Shown here: positions 24,844 through 28,156 of the stretch, in pieces
Layout: every line of letters begins with the position of its first letter
How positions within the stretch are numbered: position 1 is the stretch's first letter
DNA from: Mariprofundaceae bacterium
GTDB lineage: Bacteria; Pseudomonadota; Zetaproteobacteria; Mariprofundales; Mariprofundaceae
NCBI GenBank assembly: GCA_030950835.1
Contig: JAUZQU010000179.1
Span: 1-28,156 of the forward strand
Length of the DNA: 28,156 nt
Direction of reading: 5' to 3'
Translations under genes and position numbers: made by a program
The notes under the pieces: generated by a model
What the model was told of the DNA's origin: nothing
The model's database searches: none
Seen by the model: the letters and a program-made list of their open reading frames with translations, nothing else

Positions 24844-25700
24844 AAAAAACGCTCCACAAGGGCATAAATGGGGCGTAAAGCCTGATCATCTTGAGCTTTT
24901 AGGTCGGCAAAAATGCTATGTTCTAAGGTGTTTTGGCAAGAACATGTGTTTTGTTGTGGTTTATCATGGGCAAAAAAGAGTTGCAGCATACTTTTTGCTT
25001 GTTTTACATTCTCCTGCATGACTTCAATCACCGAAGCCACTGAAACATCTGCTTCATTTTCATGCCAGCAGTCGTAGTCGGTACACATGGCAACTGTGGC
25101 GTAACACATTTCTGCTTCACGGGCTAATTTGGCTTCAGGCATATTGGTCATACCAATCACATCCATACCCCAGCTGCGGTAAAGCTTAGATTCAGCACGT
25201 GTCGAAAACTGTGGACCTTGCATCACCAAATAATTGCCATTATTGTGGGTTTTAAGCCCTTGTTGTTGGCAAGCTTGACGCAAACGCGATTGTAAACAGC
25301 CACAAATGGGGTCAGCCATGGAAACATGGGCAACAACTGGGCCATCAAAAAATGTGGAGGCACGACTGTGGGTTCTGTCCACAAATTGATCAGGTAATAC
25401 AAAATCACCTGGTGCAATATCTTCTTTTAATGAACCCACTGCCGAAATGGAAATCAACTGCGATACAGCAGCGAGTTTCATGGCGTAAATATTGGCTCTA
25501 TAGTTGATTTGATGTGGTGGAATACTGTGTTTTTTTCCATGGCGTGGCAAAAACACGACTTCTTGCCCGTGAACCCTAGCCAAAGTTAAATTGTCTGATG
25601 GTTTTCCGTACGGTGTATCAATGATTAATTCATCAATGATTTCAACGCCTTCGATGTGGTAAAGACCACTTCCCCCGATAATACCGATACGCTGCTGCAC
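24840..25700 (-). CDS. mtnP: S-methyl-5'-thioadenosine phosphorylase (or related purine phosphorylase)
   Basis: Phosphorolysis of methylthioadenosine to adenine and methylthioribose-1-phosphate in methionine salvage and polyamine by-product disposal. It has 286 aa. The landmarks are IGIIGGSGLYHIEG, the phosphate-binding FLPRHGKKHSIPPHQINYRAN (key residues RHG, H and NYRAN), SAVGSLKEDIAPGDFVLPDQF, GPQFSTRAES and VIGMTNMPEAKLAREAEM. The last part normally distinguishes MTA from inosine or guanosine substrates; I lean to MTAP, but hypoxanthine-forming relatives look similar. The start is GTG at 25698-25700, preceded by AGGGGG. It overlaps pilW by 4 nt and lies 15 nt after rlmN. Confidence 0.9.
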   Translation of the reverse strand: MQQRIGIIGGSGLYHIEGVEIIDELIIDTPYGKPSDNLTLARVHGQEVVFLPRHGKKHSIPPHQINYRANIYAMKLAAVSQLISISAVGSLKEDIAPGDFVLPDQFVDRTHSRASTFFDGPVVAHVSMADPICGCLQSRLRQACQQQGLKTHNNGNYLVMQGPQFSTRAESKLYRSWGMDVIGMTNMPEAKLAREAEMCYATVAMCTDYDCWHENEADVSVASVIEVMQENVKQAKSMLQLFFAHDKPQQNTCSCQNTLEHSIFADLKAQDDQALRPIYALVERFL

Positions 25701-25715
25701 GTATTCCCCCTACTA

Positions 25716-26774
25716 CTACTGTTTTGCTGTTTTAAGTTGACCGCAAGCGGCCATAATGTCATCTCCCCGAGACCGCCTTACCGTGGCACGAATACCTTGT
25801 GAAATCAAGCCTTTTGCAAACTGATTCACCCTTTCAGTTGAGCTACCAGCAAATTCACTGCCAGGATAAGTATTAAAACGGATTAAATTAACCCGCTCAC
25901 GGTCAGGATGAACAAATTTAAGCAGTGCTTGTAAGTCTTCATCGCGGTCGTTCACACCTTCAAGCATCACATATTCTAAGGTGATATGCCGTTTTTTTGT
26001 CAAAGGGTAAGTATTTAAACATTGGCGCAGTTTGCTTAAATCATGTTTTTGATTGATGGGAACCAGCCTGTCACGCAACGTATTGTCTGCGGTATGCAAT
26101 GAAATTGCTAAATTTACAGGGTACTTTTCGCCTAAACGCTCGATTTGCGGTACCAAACCAGAGGTAGATACGGTGATCCTACGGCGTGATAAATGCAGAT
26201 AATCTTCTGCCATCAATAATTCTAACGATTGAAACACCGCGTCTTCATTGGCAAGCGGTTCACCCATGCCCATATAGACAATGTGGGTTACTTGATTATG
26301 CAAATCTTGTTGCATAGGGTCGGTTAAAAGGTCGTGTTTTACGGCAAGAACTTGGGCAAGAATTTCCGCAGCTGTTAAATTACCCTCAAATTTTTGCGTT
26401 CCCGTATGACAAAAAGGACAATCAAGCACACAGCCAGCTTGGGAAGAAATACACACAGTCCCACGCCCTACATCGGGAATCAACACACTTTCAATATGTT
26501 TCAAAGCTTGATTCTCACGTTTTAAGGCAAACAAATATTTACGTGTCCCATCGCTGGACTTCTGCCTTGTAACCAGTTGTAAAGATTCAATATTCATCTT
26601 CTCTTCAAGTATCACTTTAACGTTGTTGGGTACGTTTTTCATCGCCGCTAAAGATAAAATACCTTTATTGCGCCAGTCTATGATTTGTTTCGCCCGAAAT
26701 GCAGGTAAAGCCCATGATTTCATATGTGTTTGAAGTTCTGTTAAGCTTAAACTTGCTAAAGATAAAGTATGCAT
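25716..26774 (-). CDS. rlmN: Dual-specificity 23S rRNA/tRNA adenine-C2 methyltransferase RlmN
   Basis: Radical SAM enzyme that methylates C2 of A2503 in 23S rRNA and A37 in some tRNAs. With the ATG at 26772-26774 it has 352 aa. The cluster motif is CVLDCPFC (Cys115, Cys119, Cys122). The two mechanistic cysteines are Cys108 (TVCISSQAGC) and Cys344 (DDIMAACGQL). YMGMGEPLAN and VNLAISLHT are the usual SAM-binding segments. An ATG at 26822 and another at 26852 would extend the protein but overlap the divergent gene. None has a clear ribosome-binding site, so the start is a judgement based on family length. Confidence 0.95.
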   Translation of the reverse strand: MHTLSLASLSLTELQTHMKSWALPAFRAKQIIDWRNKGILSLAAMKNVPNNVKVILEEKMNIESLQLVTRQKSSDGTRKYLFALKRENQALKHIESVLIPDVGRGTVCISSQAGCVLDCPFCHTGTQKFEGNLTAAEILAQVLAVKHDLLTDPMQQDLHNQVTHIVYMGMGEPLANEDAVFQSLELLMAEDYLHLSRRRITVSTSGLVPQIERLGEKYPVNLAISLHTADNTLRDRLVPINQKHDLSKLRQCLNTYPLTKKRHITLEYVMLEGVNDRDEDLQALLKFVHPDRERVNLIRFNTYPGSEFAGSSTERVNQFAKGLISQGIRATVRRSRGDDIMAACGQLKTAKQ

Positions 26775-26820
26775 ACGCCCGATATTAGCGGCAAGCCAAG
26801 AATTGGGTAGGGTGGGGCGC

Positions 26821-27891
26821 ATGACTTTAGCCACTTTGACCCCAGTAAACATTTCGAATGCGGATTTTCAAACCATGTTGGACTTTGGGCGTGTCATTTA
26901 TCAGCTCAAACATAACGATCAATATATACAAAAAATGCGTGCTTGGGTTCCAGAGATAACCCTTATCAAGCCGAATTACCCCTCTGTATTGATGGGTTTT
27001 GACTTTCATTTGACGCCATCGGGTCCGAAGTTAATTGAAATTAATAATAATGCAGCAGGTTTGCTCTCGTGGAAAACAAAAACATGGTTAAATCAACCTG
27101 AGCATGCGCAGTTCAAAGACGATATGAAAAGACGAATCAATGCTATGTTCCCAGCATCTTGGAAAAGTATAGCGATTCTTGATGATAGTGTAGAAACACA
27201 GTTTTTTTACCCTGAAATGCAGGCTTATGCCGAGCTGCTCTCTGATGATGGACGCTCTGTTGTCTTGTTATCTCCAGAAGATTTAATTTTAAAGGAAGAT
27301 GGGTTTTTGTATGCAGGAAGTCAAAAAATCGACGGTATATACAATAGGCATACTGATTTTTACCTTGATATCCCTGAAATGCGACATATTCACCAAGCTT
27401 ATGTGTCCGAACATGTTGGTTTAACACCTCACCCTCGAAGTTACGCTCTGATTGGCGATAAACAGCGTATGGTGGATTGGTGGCAAGATGATTTTTTTAC
27501 ACATATGATATCTGATGAAGATAAAAAATTGATATTAAGTGTAGTCCCAACTACGCGCAATCTTGCAAAAATGGAACGTGATGAAGTTTGGCGTGATCGT
27601 AAAAAATATGTATTTAAACCTGCGGCATCGCATGGTGGAAAAGGCGTGTTGATGGGCAAATCGGTGCGCCAAAAACGTTTTCAGGAAATGATGGAACATC
27701 CTGAAAACATGGTCGTACAGGATCTGGTTCCTGCACCGACTTTACTGCGTGATGATGAAGTATTTAAATATGATATTCGTCTCTATATGACAGGTGAAAA
27801 GTGTATTGCTGTGGCTGCGCGTCTGTTTCAAGGCAGTGTGACCAACTTTAGGCACCCTGTATCTGGCTTTTATCCAGTGAACATTGAATAA
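26821..27891 (+). CDS. ATP-grasp superfamily protein with permuted motif order, substrate unknown
   Basis: From the ATG at 26821 the protein has 356 residues. Near the N-terminus is KLIEINNNAAG (71-81), an E-x-N metal-ligand motif that normally comes last in an ATP-grasp domain. Near the C-terminus is YVFKPAASHGGKGVLMGK, the Lys plus glycine-rich nucleotide loop that normally comes earlier, followed by QDLVPAP and FKYDIRLYM with the usual Arg. That order suggests a circularly permuted ATP-grasp ligase, like the glutathionylspermidine synthase-type and CPATPase groups. GGTGGGG lies before the ATG; in-frame TTG 26803 and GTG 26812 are alternative starts. It is divergent from rlmN and followed by a glycosyltransferase. 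Fold assignment is inference. Confidence 0.7.
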   Translation: MTLATLTPVNISNADFQTMLDFGRVIYQLKHNDQYIQKMRAWVPEITLIKPNYPSVLMGFDFHLTPSGPKLIEINNNAAGLLSWKTKTWLNQPEHAQFKDDMKRRINAMFPASWKSIAILDDSVETQFFYPEMQAYAELLSDDGRSVVLLSPEDLILKEDGFLYAGSQKIDGIYNRHTDFYLDIPEMRHIHQAYVSEHVGLTPHPRSYALIGDKQRMVDWWQDDFFTHMISDEDKKLILSVVPTTRNLAKMERDEVWRDRKKYVFKPAASHGGKGVLMGKSVRQKRFQEMMEHPENMVVQDLVPAPTLLRDDEVFKYDIRLYMTGEKCIAVAARLFQGSVTNFRHPVSGFYPVNIE

Positions 27892-27910
27892 CATCATGAA
27901 TCATGGTGTT
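27890..27910 (+). terminator. Short hairpin after the ATP-grasp gene
   Basis: AACATCATG (27890-27898) pairs with CATGGTGTT (27902-27910), with one G-U, around a 3-nt loop. It is followed by TTCTT and starts inside the stop codon. The stem is short and the U run imperfect, so it is a weak terminator at best; the next gene is only 27 nt further on. Confidence 0.3.
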
Positions 27911-27937
27911 TTCTTCAGTAGGGTAGGGTGCTAACAA

Positions 27938-28156
27938 GTGCCTAAGGGTATGCAACCAAGCATTGCCATTATCATTCCAGTCTACAATGAAGCAAAAGTG
28001 CTGCCGCAAGCTTTGACCATGCTGCGCGCCTTATCGGTTGAAGAAATTATTTTTGTAGATGGTGGTTCTACGGATGAAAGTAGGGTGTTGATTGAGGATG
28101 CGGGGTTTAGCTGTATGAGTTCTGCTGCAGGACGTGCCAAACAGATGAATGCCGGC
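27938..28156 (+). CDS. Family 2 glycosyltransferase, TIGR04283-like (3' end cut off by window)
   Basis: Only the first 73 residues are present. The GT-A start is IAIIIPVYNEAKVLPQAL, with EEIIFVDGGSTDES (nucleotide-binding Asp) and then AAGRAKQMNAG. That GRAxQMNAG ending is characteristic of the TIGR04283 glycosyltransferases found with arsenosugar-type biosynthesis genes. The name is a family association and says nothing certain about arsenic here. The start is GTG at 27938, with AGGG at 27925-27928; the in-frame ATG at 27950 is an alternative. It lies 46 nt after the ATP-grasp gene in the same direction and may be cotranscribed. Confidence 0.82.
   Translation, partial: MPKGMQPSIAIIIPVYNEAKVLPQALTMLRALSVEEIIFVDGGSTDESRVLIEDAGFSCMSSAAGRAKQMNAG

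Noticed and set aside
1..28156. Search by eye for CRISPR arrays, prophage or integrase genes and frameshifted genes
   Set aside because: No regularly spaced direct repeats, no integrase beside the tRNA, and every recognised gene is intact apart from the two cut by the window edges.

Overview
The window reads as a chromosomal housekeeping segment of a Gram-negative proteobacterium. Evidence for this is BamD, RodZ, a PilF/PilW-type pilotin, an outer-membrane lipoprotein pair, a lepA-lepB-DUF4845-rnc operon, CsrA and Hsp33. Gene orders look partly gammaproteobacterial and partly not: rnc is not followed by era, and mtnP sits between rlmN and pilF. A marine or iron-oxidising (zetaproteobacterial) lineage is possible, but that is inference from memory of gene content. 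No phage, CRISPR array, insertion sequence with a transposase, or rRNA is visible.

Layout. (1) 1-1730: the 3' part of typA/bipA, then a striking 126-bp fold-back palindrome and a perfect bidirectional terminator. (2) 1737-5005, minus strand: YgiQ-type radical SAM protein, preceded by an uncharacterised protein with an HxD...H pattern (possible Fe(II) oxygenase/cupin). (3) 5175-8210, plus strand: a tightly overlapped unit of class IV aminotransferase (dat-like), HAD phosphatase (gph-like), hslO and trmB. (4) 8270-13104: a DUF4153-like membrane protein, maeB (malic enzyme fused to a phosphotransacetylase-like domain) and a Crp/Fnr-family regulator. (5) 13249-18167: gyrA, serS, bamD and a small lipoprotein, nearly all start-stop coupled. 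(6) 18178-19216: tRNA-Arg(CCU) and cysM only 23 nt apart, then csrA on the opposite strand. (7) 19584-23239: lepA, lepB, DUF4845 and rnc. (8) 23226-26774, minus strand: rlmN, mtnP, pilF/pilW and rodZ, which meets rnc tail to tail with a 14-bp overlap. (9) 26821-28156: an ATP-grasp-like protein with permuted motif order, then the start of a family 2 glycosyltransferase of the TIGR04283 type.

The themes are translation (typA, lepA, serS, trmB, rlmN, tRNA-Arg, rnc), protein export and envelope assembly (lepB, bamD, rodZ, pilF), redox or stress proteostasis (hslO), central metabolism (maeB, cysM, mtnP) and regulation (Crp-type protein, CsrA). Four-base ATGA/GTGA/TTGA overlaps recur at most gene junctions and suggest translational coupling.

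The best candidates for new biology are the 126-bp palindrome after typA, the HxD...H protein paired with ygiQ, and the ATP-grasp plus glycosyltransferase pair at the right edge. Most of the rest is ordinary core genome.
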